Origin: Geosiphon pyriformis
Lineage: Eukaryota; Glomeromycota; Glomeromycetes; Archaeosporales; Geosiphonaceae
Direction of reading: 5' to 3'
Assembly: GCA_016748015.1 (NCBI GenBank)
Contig: JAAOMT010000599.1
Coordinates: forward strand, 612,114 to 638,479
DNA: 26,366 nucleotides
Under the pieces are notes generated by a model. It saw only the letters and a program-made list of their open reading frames with translations. It did no database searches and was not told where the DNA came from. This document shows positions 8,981-19,924 of the stretch, one piece after another (within the stretch, counting starts at the first letter, position 1; each line of letters begins with the position of its first letter). The position numbers were made by a program, and so were the translations under genes.

Positions 8981-11107
8981 ATGACCACAACCAGAGCAAA
9001 GAGTAAAAAAGCTGCACCTGATATTTGTCCTGAGATATCTAATAAAATTTCAACCAGAGGAGCTCTCTCTGTTGTAGAAGCAACTAGGCAAAACGTTTTA
9101 GAAGCCTTTCCCTTACCCAGTAATCGTGATAAGCTGCTTTTGGTAGCCACTGAAGCAACTTCTTCATCTTTGACTGGTTTCTCACCAGTCAAAGTCCCCT
9201 CAAAGAGACACACCTGGGTTAGTCCCAGTGTTGCCTCCACCTCAACCAAGAGCCCAAAAGTTTTTAATAATAGACCAGTGAATAAGCTGGTCTTCCCCTC
9301 TATAGATTCAACACCTGGTGTTTCTAGTACCATCTCTTCAAAAAAAATGGTCAAAAAAACCAAAAGTTCAGAAAAGTGGGGGCAGTCACTTGCCTCTGCT
9401 ATTGTTACACTGAACCCCTTTGTGGTTCCTAATAAGATCTTAGATGAGATCTCTGTAGTATTATCTGGCATGTCATCCAAGATGGGCCAAGATCAACCAC
9501 TGGCTGTATTGCCAAATGTGATGTCTTCTGGCAGATCATTACCAGTTTTAGAAACAAAACAATCTTCTTCTGTTGGGTCACCTGTTCTTGGGAACTGGGC
9601 TGATCAAATGGAAACTGATTCATCTCCTCTTCTAGTTTCTGGTGCTACTTTTGGTGGTCCTTGGGAAACTATTACTAGTCGTCAAAGGTTTGCTGGGTGG
9701 GTGGCCTCCACTCTGGTGCCTGGTGCTACTTTTAAGATCAAATTGGCTCATATTAAGACTGTTTTTCAGTCTGTGCATGGTTTTTTGGGTGCTAAGTCTA
9801 TTTCAAAAGACAATGTGAAGCTTTTCTGTGTGGAGTTTGCTTCTTAACAATCTTTGGAAGCTGCATTTCTGGTTGAGCTTACAAGCTCTGTTTATTTGGC
9901 CACTCTCAAAATTGCCAAGTCTTTGGTGGTTTCTGAATCTGGTTCCTCTTCTGCTGCTGTTGCGCTGCGTGATGTGCCTTTAGGTGTGTTTGCTGCTGAC
10001 GTTAAGTTGGCTCTCAATGTGTTTGGTGGTGTCACTCGTGTTGTGCTGAAGCCTGCTGGTATTTGGCAGTACGTGGTGGTTTATTTTGAAAAGTTGGACT
10101 CTGTTGTATCTGCCTTGAAGCATTGGTCAGTCTTGATAGGCAAGAATAGTGTTAGAATCCTCCCTCTGGTGAATTAAAATAAGACTATTTTGTCTCGTAA
10201 TAAGTTTAAGGCCAAATTGGTCAACCTTCCCCCTGGCTGTACCACCTTTGAAATCAGTGATATGATTTCTCAAATTGGTGGTCAAACATGTTTCATCCCT
10301 CATTCTCCTAATTCTGGTCATTGTTTCCAGTATGCTTTGGTTACATTTGACTCTCAAGGCGATTTAGATTCTGCTGTAGTCAAGACTGGTACTCTAAAGA
10401 AATGCCATATCTGGTGGGAAACTTCTGGCTGCTGGCGCTGCTTTAGGTGTCAAAAAATGGGCCATCTGGCTATGAATTGCAAGATTTCTCCACCCCCCAC
10501 TCCTAAGGTTCCCAAGGTTTTCAAGTCTTGTTTTGTGAGTTCTGCTTTATATGCCAAGACTGCTGCTCTTTCTGGTCTTTCTGAGTTTCCTCCTTTGGTG
10601 GCTCCTTTGGCTGTTTCTGTTGCTGATTCTGCTGTTGGTTCTAGATTGAACTCTTTGGAAAAGCAAATTTCGGATTTGGCTGCTCTGGTTAAGTCTATTG
10701 TTGAGCCTGTTAGTTCTTTGGTTGTTTTGGTGTCTCATCTTCTTGATGATAATGCCATTAAGGCTGTTCAGGTCGAGAAAGATATTGTTTCCATGAAAAG
10801 TGCTGCTAACAATTTTGCTAACCTTATGGTTGGAGTTTCTAAAGACATTGCTTGTCTTAGATCTGAGGTTGACTTTGGTGGTATGGATTATGATAGTGTT
10901 TTGGTTACTAAGTCTTCCTTTTTAAGTGAGGACACTATTGAGCGTGTTATTGCTTTGTGGTGTATGTCTGGTGCTGAAACCAGAGGCAATATTGAGTCTA
11001 CTAGAATGTTTTTTAGTGAGTTTATTTTTGACTCTAGGAATCTGAATGGTATCATTGAGAGGATTCATGAGTTGGGATTATTTCCACCTACTTTTGATTC
11101 AGTATAG
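8981..11107 (+). pseudogene. LINE ORF1, two RRM-like domains plus CCHC knuckle, two in-frame stops
   Basis: One frame of 708 codons starts at ATG 8981 (MTTTRAKSKKAAPD) and ends at TAG 11105-11107, with TAA at 9845-9847 (codon 289) and 10175-10177 (codon 399). No frameshift. The N-terminal third is Ser/Thr-rich and basic. Codons about 320-395 look like an RRM (ALRDVPLGVFAADVKLALNV, WQYVVVYF); a second follows at about 405-480 (FKAKLVNLPPGCTTFEISDM, YALVTF). The CX2CX4HX4C knuckle is at 10439-10480 (CFRCQKMGHLAMNC). A helical C-terminal part follows (SRLNSLEKQISDLAALVKS). This is a type I LINE ORF1 protein, expected to coat element RNA. The second stop lies where I recall Gln in relatives, i.e. 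CAA to TAA. It differs in sequence from the ORF1 at 448-2367. Confidence 0.88.
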
Positions 11108-11241
11108 TGAGTTTTTGATTGGGCTAAGTGTCTGATCACGTGTAGAAAACGCATGATGTATGCCTATAATGTAATCCCTTCTGTGGTATTATAGTTTAGG
11201 TAGTATTTGGGTCTTGCTCGTTAAATGATAATAATAAAAAA
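11108..11241 (+). other. 3' UTR and tail of the ORF1-only element
   Basis: The UTR starts with a second stop codon (TGA) straight after the TAG. The segment at 11118-11155 resembles the 3' UTR of the LINE ORF2 remnant (4130-4210), suggesting that the partner RT recognises it. It ends in TTAAATGATAATAATAAAA, a simple A/T tail typical of non-LTR elements, directly abutting the right target-site duplication. Confidence 0.7.
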
Positions 11242-11254
11242 ACAACTCAAAAAA
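11242..11254 (+). repeat. target-site duplication, right copy
   Basis: ACAACTCAAAAAA, identical to 8945-8957; see that entry. The integrase frame continues immediately after it. Confidence 0.85.
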
Positions 11255-12110
11255 TTGGTATATTATAGTTGTAGTATTTTACCAAATGGCCTAAAACTAA
11301 AGCTATTCAAAGAGCAAATACAAAATCAATAACAAATTTCATTTATAAAAACATTATTTGTAGACATAAATGTCTAATTAAACTTTTATTTAATCAAAAA
11401 ACATATTTTGTGAACAATTTAATACAAAAAATTTGTAAATAGTTTAATATTAAATAACTGTTATTATCACTCTATTATCTATAAACAAATATATTAGTAA
11501 AACAGTTTAATTGAACATTGTATGAATTATTAACTAAAGTCATAACCAATTTTGAGCAAAAATAAAATATTTTTATTTCATTAGTGTTACTAACTTATAA
11601 AACATTAAAGCAAAATACTATAAAACACATATTATTTAACTTTACTTATGGAAAAACAGCAATATTACCAATTAGTTTTATATTAAAAACATATTTAATA
11701 CAACTTATTATAAAAAAAAACTTTTAAAAAACACTCTAATAAAGAGCTTATACTCTTTTCAACACATTAGAAAAAAACAACAAATTGCAGTCATTTATAT
11801 TAAATACTTTTAAGCTCAACAAAAAAAATGACATAATAACAAATTGCCACTAGCTACTAATAAATTCAAAGTTGAAAATAAAGTTTTCTTATACAAAACT
11901 AAGACCAAAAAACAATGAAGTAAAAAATTCGATCATAAATAGAATAAACTATTTTATATTTATAAAATATTAGGCAATAAATTATACAAATTAAGACTTG
12001 ATAATAAAATCCTAGCAAAAGTTGCACATAAAAATTAATTGAAACACTATTATTTTAAAACCAATCTTGGATTATTAATTCCACAAATTAGTATATATTC
12101 TTTTTTAATT
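11255..12110 (+). pseudogene. Ty3/gypsy integrase, second part
   Basis: This continues the integrase cut at 8945: YFTKWPKTKAIQRANTKSIT, FIYKNIICRHKCLIKLLFNQ, TYFVNNLI, TNILVKQFN, LLTYKTLKQNTIKH, FTYGKTAILPISF, then KILAKVAHKN and a C-terminal trace (LLIPQISIYS). These are core and C-terminal motifs of gypsy integrases, which insert element cDNA. The D,D,E triad is destroyed: Asp in LLSDQ is Asn (LLFNQ) and Glu in LVERFN is Lys (LVKQFN), both G-to-A changes. A 2-nt deletion near 11278 and many stops break the frame. No downstream LTR could be fixed. Confidence 0.85.
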
Positions 12111-12379
12111 AATTCTGAAAATATTTTCCAAAATCTAAAACCAATAGTTATAATACAACAATAACCAAATTTAAACATTTAAATTATTTAATTATATTAG
12201 TAATTTTTTTTAAAAATAACACAAAAACATTAAACAAAAATAATAAAATAATTACCAGAAAATACTTAATTTTAAAAATATATAAAAATTATTATACCAA
12301 AAATAATTTTTTTTTATTCTTTTATTTTATCAAATTTTATTATTTTTTTTTAAATTATAATACTTATTCTCCAAAACAT

Positions 12380-13130
12380 TTAACAAATATTCCAAAAATT
12401 AATATTAGTTCTAAAAACATATCTTGACTTATTTATAACAATTAATAAAAGTCAAATTAATTATATTCAAAAAAAAACCACAATTTCAATAGTAAATAAT
12501 TTTCAGAATTATTACTCTTATAAAAAAAACACAAGAAATTATTTTGAAATTCAACTACTAAAACTTTTAAAACAAGCTTTAAAAGAAAATTTATTATTTA
12601 TCCTTATAAATATTTTTCCAAATACCACAATACAACAAAAACTTCAAGCTATGTTTTAATAAGTAAATATACTCTTATTTATTAATACTTTCAAATTGGA
12701 AAAACATTATACCAACAAAAACTGAAACTTAAGACAACTAATTTTACTTATAAAGCTATATAAAAACAAATTTACAATAAATTTAAGACAACAGCTGAAT
12801 CAATAAATGCTTGATACAAACTTAGAGCAGCTTTTAGATTCTATAATCTATTCAATATTTGTAAAAATATTTTACAGAATTCAATATTTCAATTAATAAA
12901 AATTTAATATATTAACAAACTTACAAAACTAAAATTTCAACAATTTTTAAACCAAATTATTTTAATCATTTTGGATTATTATCTTGATATTACAGATAAT
13001 GCTTGAACTTCAACAAAGGTCAGTCTTAAAAAAAATTATGTTACCAGTAGAATTTTAATTATTAATTAGCATAAAATTACTCTTATAATTCCTATTATTA
13101 ATTAACATATATTATTATTATTTTAATTAT
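12380..13130 (+). pseudogene. gag-like remnant, probably Ty3/gypsy
   Basis: Plus-strand frames show a protein-like stretch: FPNTTIQQKLQAMF (about 12615), NLRQLILLIKLYKNKFTINL, MLDTNLEQLLDSIIYSIFVK, then after a shift KFQQFLNQIILIILDYYLDI and DNA*TSTKVSLKKNYVTSRI. The TGA in the last piece probably replaces Trp. The lack of catalytic motifs, the helical character and the position between one element's integrase and another's gag suggest the N-terminal part of a gag protein. I recognise the style from Glomeromycotina gypsy elements but cannot name a domain. Confidence 0.4.
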
Positions 13131-14280
13131 TACTTATTATTTAATTAAAACTATAAAATATTACTATTTAATTAATAATCTGTTTTGTATAATAAAAATT
13201 AAAATAATCAGATTACACAATACCTTAAACTATGTAATATTTAAGAATTTGCTGAAATTTGTAGAAATAATAGATAGTTTACTAAAATAGTTTATAATTT
13301 CTAGAAATAATTTGTAGTTTACTAAAATATATTTTTAATTCATTAAAATTATAGCAAAAAAAAAAGTTCAAGTTCATAAACTAGTACTATAACAAGTTGT
13401 ATAAAAAAAAAGCTTTTTTTTTTGAGAAAATATATCTTAATTTTATCTTATATTATTTTAAAATTATTATTTTTAGTACAAGTTTTTTAGTACAAATTAA
13501 ATAAAAATCAAACATTTGAAAAACACAAATTCATTAATTAACTATACTTAAAATTTTCCAAATTTCAATTAATATTTTGAAATTGATTAGTTACTAATTT
13601 TAGTAATTTATTAGTAACTTCAGATCTAAAAAAAAATTTTTTAACAAAATTTTTTTTTTTATTTTTTTTTATTTTTTTTGCTTTTTTTATTATATATATT
13701 AAAGTAGTTTACAGATAAAATTTTTGTAGAAAAGTTGACTTTTACAGCAAAATAACTACACATTTTTAGTAAACTTTCAAATAAGCAATTCCTAAAAAAG
13801 AATTGACTTTTATTGCAAAGTAATTATATAAGTAACTAATACAAAATTGGCTATTCTATTCATAAGTCCAACAGTTTAAATTATAGAAGATAATTTAAAA
13901 ATAAATTCAGTTATCAGAGATTTATAGCTTCTAATAATTAGAAATTAAACAGTAAAACAACAATAACAACATTCAAGAAAAAAGACCAAAAACTTTTAGT
14001 AATAATATCTAACTTGTTAAGATTATTACTACCAAAACCCAATTTTAGTAATAATTAATATTAAGAAATTAAATTAGAAAAAAAAATCAAAAATCAAAAA
14101 TCAAAAAACATAATCTTAAATTTAATTATATTTCAAAATTCAGTAATCTAAACTTCAGAAATTAATTAAATCCTAATAAATTTAATTGTATTAGAAAATT
14201 TATTATAAATATTACTTATTTACATAATTTTTTTATTATTATATGTACTTTTTTTTCTAATAATATTAATAGCATATATC
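13131..14280. other. AT-rich interval, possible decayed LTR, no gene
   Basis: No frame of interest. The interval contains the 40-bp duplication at 13262-13341 and a T-rich run at about 13640-13690. The latter resembles, in reverse, the A-rich block inside the LTRs at 18276-19083 and 21819-22690, so part of it may be an old LTR. I could not align the ends. Confidence 0.4.
13262..13341. repeat. 40-bp tandem duplication
   Basis: Two 40-bp units, 13262-13301 and 13302-13341, both starting TAGAAATAAT and sharing TAGTTTACTAAAATA and a terminal AATTC or AATTTC. They differ at a few bases. Confidence 0.75.
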
Positions 14281-14319
14281 TTAATTGCCAAATTAAAAAA
14301 ATTTATTAATAAAAAAAAT

Positions 14320-14930
14320 AATGTCCAAATATGGCTAAATAATATAAAAAAAGCTATTGTTGTTAATAATTAAAATAATACTAAAGTTTTATAAACAATT
14401 TTTTTTTTTAAGATATGATTAACTTATAATATCAAAGTTTTGCCACAAAACTAGTATTATTCAATAACTTTAAGACTGTATTTTTACAATATTTTAACAA
14501 TTATAATAGTATTATTTGACTACAGAAATACTTTAATATTATTAAACAAAAAAACAACAAAATAGTCATTACATATTTAGAACAATTTTATTATTACTTA
14601 TGTTAATTCAAATAATTAATGTCAATTATTATATAATATCACAAATTTTAAACCAATTTATTAAAAAATTATACAGTAATATCTTCTAATATATATATTT
14701 ATTATATTTAGCAAATTTTTAAGCAGCAATTATGCTGGTCTAAAATTTTAAATTGGTTAAACTTAAAACAAATTATGTCTAAACTGTAAAATTAATAATA
14801 AATAAATTATTTAAACTAAATATCAAGTTGAAATAGCTTAATAATAACATTAAACAAAAATTAGAAAAGTACTTAGTTAATAATTAAACTATGTATTAAC
14901 TTCTATAATATTATAAATATTAAAAGAACA
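14320..14930 (+). pseudogene. gypsy gag, capsid-like part
   Basis: Broken frames read FNIIKQKNNKIVITYLEQF (about 14545-14590), YYIISQILNQFIKKLYSNIF (about 14625), VKLIINKLFKLNIKL and NNNIKQKLEKYLVNN (about 14845). The spacing and the pattern 'TYL-x-QF ... ILNQFI-x-GL' match the retrotransposon gag (capsid) region in which particles assemble. Many TAA codons lie at probable Gln positions (e.g. L*QL). The upstream gag edge is unclear. Confidence 0.6.
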
Positions 14931-15640
14931 ATTATTATTTTTAGAATACAATATAACTATTACTATTATCAAATTCATGATAATAAAAAACCAAGATATA
15001 TTATTATTGCTACAAATAAGACCACTTAAAAATTAATTGTGAATTTTAATTAAGTAACTAGTAATCAAAAAACTAATATCAAAACTTTAATTAAAGAATT
15101 CAAATTCTAAATTACAAGTTTAAAATTTAACAAAATCAATATTAATTATCATAATACTATATACTAATATCTCAACAATAATTACAACTACAGCCAATAT
15201 ATATATTTTATTCATAATTATAGCTAACAATTGTTTATTAATCCTTAAATTAAAGACTAGTATTATAATTACAATACCAAATTTTATTTTTGGCTTAAAT
15301 TTAAAACCCAAAACCAAAAACTATTTAATAAAATTAGAGATTGACAATAATAATACATTAACTAATCTTCAATACTATTAATCTACAAGCTAAAATATAA
15401 GTTCAAAATTCAAAAAACATCTAACTATTATTCTTAAATTTGCAGAATTATTAAGTTTTTTTTATTATAATTAAAGTTAATATTTACAACAATAATATCC
15501 AATATTACAACATAATTTCACTTGTAATTATTATTAAAAATAGTATACTTGTTATTATCTTTCTCTTTAAATTAAAAAAAAACCAATATTTAATAAAACA
15601 GTCTTAAATTTAATATAATTTATTACTATTATATATACTA
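14931..15640 (+). other. decayed gag-protease linker
   Basis: No firm motif between capsid and protease traces. A zinc knuckle would be expected here, but none survives. Frames rich in Asn and Thr (for instance around 15290-15420) fit a degenerate gag C-terminus. Confidence 0.4.
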
Positions 15641-15960
15641 ATACCAAAATTAATAATCAATTTATTAAGTTTATTCTTAATGGTAGTATAATAAACAGTA
15701 TTATTACATGATAATTCATAAACTAATTAGGTTACTAAGTTAATTAAATTGCTAATTCATAAATTATTACAGTTTATAAAGCTATAAAAACTTCAATCAA
15801 TAGAATTAATAGCTTTTTTTTGAAGTCAATAGTATTATAACACCAATTAAGATTTTTATTATAAAAACCATATAATATTAAGCATTTATTAATAATAAAT
15901 AATTTTTTAAGCTTAATATTATACTTAACTAAAACACTTAAAAACTTCAATTAAGCTATT
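15640..15960 (+). pseudogene. gypsy aspartic protease (inactivated)
   Basis: The frame reads KINNQFIKFILNGSIINSII at about 15649, then IITVYKAIKTSINRINS. The same protein is better kept on the minus strand at 25468-25761 (KINNQFIKLIFNSKLTNNNI), which ties the two copies to one family. Retropepsins have D-S/T-G at the active site; here it reads N-G-S, so the catalytic Asp has become Asn. The enzyme would have processed the gag-pol polyprotein. In-frame stops follow. Confidence 0.65.
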
Positions 15961-16329
15961 AAAAATATTATGTAAAAATACTAGTAATATATGAACATTT
16001 TAAAATAACCAACAAAATTCTATTTATCAAATTAAAAAAAAAAAGCCTATTTTAAAAACATATTAAGTCTTATAAATTAACAATTTTAGCAACAACTTAT
16101 TAACTGTACTAACTTAAAAAAAAATCATAAACTATAGTTTTTTCATATATACTACTATATCAAAGAAAAAATAAACACAATTATTTTATTATGACTATAT
16201 AATATCTACAAAAATTCATATTATTAATAATTAAAGTTAATTTATATTGATTATAAAAAGAAATTTTTATTTATAGATACATATTATAGTAATAATAAAA
16301 AATACTTGATAACAATTAATTATTACTGT

Positions 16330-16802
16330 TATTTATATATTTTTAAATAATTTGGCTATTCAAAAAGACAAAAAAAATAGAACAACAAATTATGTTTAAT
16401 ATGTAAAAAAAACTTTTTTAAATAGAACAATATAAAATAATATTTCAAAAAAAAAATATAATAAATTGTGCTAATATATAATTTTTATTTACAACTAAAT
16501 AAAAAAAAAACACCATTATAAACTACTTATAATTATGTTTTCAACCAATTGAACAGTTGTTTATATGATAAAGATAAAATTTGAAAAATAATAATTGCCA
16601 AATATAATAATACTATTAAAAAAAATTTACATAATTAAAAATACAAGAGAAAAAAAATTGTTCTAAAACTCATCTTTTATAATACTTAATAATTCAGTCA
16701 AATTTAATAAATATTACCAATTATTGGTATTTATTTGAAAAAAGCAAGAACAACAATTTACTAATTTAAATACTTAACTATGTAAATACTGTTTTATTTT
16801 AT
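16330..16802 (+). pseudogene. Cys-rich region of gypsy pol, plus copy
   Basis: Frames read KTFLNRTI*NNIS (about 16408), KLC*YIIFIYN, then FNKYYQLLVFI*KKQEQQFT and NLNT*LCKYCFIL. They parallel the minus copy (24342-25150): KTLLNKKM*NNIF, TLCQYIIFINNW, FHKHYQNLTFIREKQKQYLE and IKLCKHCLIF. The LCxxC pair is conserved in both. The function is unknown to me; paired CxxC motifs suggest zinc binding. The trace ends at 16802, next to the candidate LTR. Confidence 0.6.
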
Positions 16803-17650
16803 TGTTATAAGTAAACTTGATAAAGTATTATGATAATGTTTAGTGCTTTGATTTTGAGTAAAAAAGTTGTAAGATTTTTTTTGAATACATAAAAGATGTA
16901 TTAGAAGTATTAGTTTCTAAAAGTTTTTACTATATGTAAATTTATCTGTAAAGTTCTTTGGTTATAAAACACAAAAATATGTTTCGGCAGTTTATAGTTG
17001 TAAATATAAGCTATTTTTTTTGAGTTAGTTAAGCATAGTTGCTAAAATCTGATATTGTTTTTTCACTTTTTTAATAAATTAATAAGATAAAATTAATATT
17101 CAAACTTAAAAAAAGCTTTTTTTTTTACTAGATTATTAAAAAGTTTATTTTTAAACAGTTAATTTCTAATATTTTTACTTCACAAAAAAAAAATCAAGAA
17201 AAAAAAAATAAAAAAAAAAATAAAAAAACGTAAAAAAAAATTAGTATTATTAATTGCTATAATCAAAAATAATTAGTTTAAGTTATTAAGGTTTTAAAAA
17301 TATTTATATTAATAATATTTAATTTAAAATAAAAATAAGAAAAACAATTAATTTAATTTTGATAATATGAATTCTAAAATTATGTATAAGTGAATTAAAT
17401 AATATTTTATTTAATAATTAATAAAAAATATTGAAAAAATAAGATAAAAAAGTTTATCAAGTTTGAAAATAAGATATTTATAAGAGAATTAATTCTTGTT
17501 TTTTGTCTGTCTTTTTTTATCTACTAAAACTATTTGTTTTTATACACATTCTTTAGTTTTATAAAATTGTTTTTAATTATTTGTTATTATTAACTATTGT
17601 TTACTATTTTTATTATTGCTTTGTTCTTTTATATTATTGTTATAAATTAG
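16803..17650 (+). repeat. candidate LTR (right end not fixed)
   Basis: It starts TGTTATAAGT, matching the inferred start of the clear LTRs (TATTATAAGT at 18276 and at minus 22689). It interrupts the Cys-rich reading frame exactly. An A-rich block (17190-17240) and a TATA-like TATTTATAAG (17475-17484) occupy positions like those of other LTRs here. A possible end is ATTATTGTTATAA near 17640. I could not confirm target duplications, and the interior does not align well with the other LTRs. Confidence 0.4.
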
Positions 17651-18275
17651 AGTAATAAGCTAATAAATAGCAAAAAAAAACAGAATTACAAGATGATAAA
17701 ATTAATCAAAGAGAAAATTACAATAAGAGAGCAAATTAAATAAATAAGAATTTAATATATGTAATCAGTCTTATAAAAATCACAGTTGTAAATCTTTTCT
17801 AAAAATCTGAACATAAAAAAATAGATTGTAATTGTCAACAAAATAATACTACTATTATTATTTTATGTTTCAATTTAGTAATTCTTAAAATCAATAATAA
17901 ATATTGTTATGCTTTTCAATTGTTTTTTTATTTAAAAAATTACAAAAGCAAGCAATTGTTTTTCAGACTAATTCTAATAATACAATCAAAAAGAGGAAAA
18001 GATAAGATATGTAAATACCAACAAATGATCTTTTATTTTAAAATGTTCAAATACTTAAAAGTAGAAAAAAAAAATAAGTAATATAAGAAGAAATAATTAA
18101 TAGTAAGTTTTATTTCATTATTTTAATTATGTTCTTTTATATTTAAAGAACTTATTACTGATATAACTATTAAAAGTGATTAATAATTAAGTTAATAGTT
18201 AGATTAACAATTAGATTATTGATCATTATTTAAAATAGAGTGGCTAATTATATAATATTAATAATTAATATATAT
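17651..18275. other. AT-rich interval, no gene assigned
   Basis: Frames contain slightly less monotonous peptides around 17680-18050 but no motif, and they switch frame often. It could be remnant retroelement sequence between two LTRs. Nothing firm. Confidence 0.4.
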
Positions 18276-19083
18276 TATTATAAGTAATTATTTAGAGTAT
18301 TAAAACAAATAATAAACCTATAACTTGGTGCTTAATAGCTGTTAATAATAGTGGTTTTTGAAGATTTTGGTTGAGTTTTTTATATAATAAACAAAGATTC
18401 AATTGATAGTTTCTTTTATGAATTTTTTTTTTAGTATAATAGCCAGTTTATTTTGGTAGTTATGCTTTTTTGGTAAGTTATTTTTAAGTTTTTTATTTTT
18501 GTTTCTGGGTTTTTTATTAACATTAATTATTCAGTACTTAATTTTTTTAATTAATTAGTAAACAACAAAAAAAATAAAATAAAAAAAAATAAAAAAAATA
18601 AAAAATAAAAATAAAATAAAAAATTAATATTCCATCAATAACTATAATTAAGAACTATTAATTCAATATGATTAAATATTAGCTTATATTAATATAGAAT
18701 ATTAATAATGTGAAATTAATTAATATTTTTTAATTAAGTAATAATAATATAGATTGAATGATAATAGATAATTTTATTAATATTGATATAATTCTATTTT
18801 AAGTTATAGAAAACTATTTTTTAAAAAGAAAGGTATTAAAAATTACTTATATTAAACTATAGTTTTGTTTCTAAATCTGTTTTTTTTATTTTTAATATTT
18901 TTGCTATATATACATAACTTATGTTATATAAGATTCAATTCTTTTAAAAAAAATTCTGAAATTTTGCAATTTTTTAAGAAAAATCTTGTAATTTCTCTTT
19001 TTACTATACTTTTTTCTTATTAGTTATTTTTTTATTGGTTATTTTTCTACCTATTATGATTTTTATTTCTATAAATAATAATT
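18276..19083 (+). repeat. LTR, plus orientation
   Basis: It begins TATTATAAGTAATTATTTAG and ends near CTATAAATAATAAT. It aligns almost end to end with the reverse complement of 21819-22690: shared blocks include ACTTGGTGCTTAATAGCTG against ATTTGGTGCTCAACAATTG, TATATAATAAACAAAGAT, an A-rich block (18566-18625), and GCTATATATACATAA followed by TTATATAAGATT near the 3' third (18903-18933), a likely TATA promoter. It abuts the minus-strand gag-like frame at 19085. Since its orientation is opposite to that of the neighbouring element, it is probably a solo LTR. Removing a few bases at either edge would not change the call. Confidence 0.7.
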
Positions 19084-19084
19084 T

Positions 19085-19383
19085 TTTTTTTAATATTGAG
19101 CTTCATTAAAATTTTCTAACTTTTCTAAATTTTTCTTTTAAATTAATTCTATTACTTTTTTTTCTAAAATTACTTAAGCAATTTTGGTTTGTAATTCTTT
19201 AAATTAGGCATTGGTAATTTTTTTCAATTGATTAATGATTACTGTGTTTATTGTTGAATATAGCAGTATTTTTGTATGTTTATGAAATTCTGCTTGTAAC
19301 TAGTATATTGTTTGTGCTTATATGAATAGATTATTTTTTTTCATAAATTGTTTTATTTGTTGTAATATTATTGTATCAAACAT
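19085..19383 (-). pseudogene. coiled-coil, gag-like fragment
   Basis: Starting with ATG at 19383, the minus strand reads MFDTIILQQIKQFMKKNNLF, then LQAEFHKHTKILLYSTINTV, IINQLKKITNA*FKELQTKI and KKNLEKLENFNEAQY. It is helical and polar, with stops at likely Gln codons (e.g. A*FKEL, IA*VI). The frame ends at the LTR border near 19085. It may be the start of a gag from another element lying downstream of the integrase. The identity is not certain. Confidence 0.4.
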
Positions 19384-19924
19384 TTATTTTGTTTTATTAA
19401 TATACAAATTCTAAATATTGAGCTTTTTTTCTAAATGGTAATAACAAAAGTTTTTAAGAAATTATTGTGTCCATTATTTTCAATTTTTTTCTATTAACTT
19501 CTTATATAGTATTATTATGTTTGGTATATCTAATAGTATTTTTACTTTTGCTATTATATTTTTGATTATGTTTTTAGTTTTTATGTGTACCCTATATTGT
19601 ACTTCATATTAAAATTTTGGTTTTTTTTTAGTGTCTTTGTATTGTATTATTTGTTGATTGATTGTAATTTTTATGTTCAGTTTTTGATATTTAATAAGTT
19701 AAAATAATTTTTGGGCTAGGAAGTAAATATTGTTTATAATTTTCATTTTTTTTATTGTTTTGTTGTATGTTAGTTCTTTATATATTGTTCTAATAAATCA
19801 ATTTAACATGTTTGTGTCAATAATTATGATTGGTCTCAGATTTCATGAAATTTTATTTGGTTGGACTAATATTTGTTGTATTTTCAGTTGTGAAATATTA
19901 TTAATAGATAATAATACTATATTG
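19384..19924 (-). other. integrase-distal sequence, unassigned
   Basis: The minus-strand frames are mildly protein-like (SQLKIQQILVQPNKIS, YEVQYRVHIKTKNIIKNIIA) but contain no motif I can name. A 65-codon plus frame at 19730-19927 is hydrophobic low-complexity sequence and most likely a shadow. Confidence 0.35.

Larger units (their letters stand above)
8958..11241 (+). mobile_element. ORF1-only LINE derivative nested in the integrase gene
   Basis: A 2284-bp insert with a 23-nt leader, a full-length ORF1 (8981-11107), a 134-nt 3' UTR and an A/T-rich tail (TTAAATGATAATAATAAAA). It is flanked by a perfect 13-bp duplication. No endonuclease or reverse transcriptase follows ORF1, so it must have been mobilised in trans, much like mammalian HAL1 ('half-a-LINE') elements. 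Its composition is far richer in G and C than the host element, and its ORF1 has only two internal stops, so it is the youngest insertion here. A simple 5' truncation cannot explain the loss of ORF2, since both ends of the unit are present. Confidence 0.85.
14280..16802 (+). mobile_element. Ty3/gypsy remnant: gag, protease, Cys-rich region
   Basis: Plus-strand traces follow the same order as the minus element at 19085-26366: gag capsid part, linker, protease, Cys-rich region. The trace stops at LCKYCFI (about 16775-16798), immediately before a sequence starting TGTTATAAGT (16803) that looks like an LTR start. The downstream half (dUTPase, RT, RNase H, integrase) is not found in this orientation. 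Confidence 0.65.

Noticed and set aside
8950-9480. 176-codon minus-strand ORF opposite the LINE ORF1
   Set aside because: A shadow of the plus-strand ORF1 in a richer-GC stretch; the plus frame has the CCHC and RRM-like parts.
15120-15317. 65-codon minus ORF, hydrophobic
   Set aside because: Ile/Val-rich frame arising from A/T bias opposite the gypsy linker.
17190-17240. A-rich block as a LINE poly(A) tail
   Set aside because: It lies inside a candidate LTR, and similar blocks occur inside both clear LTRs; no LINE coding trace precedes it.
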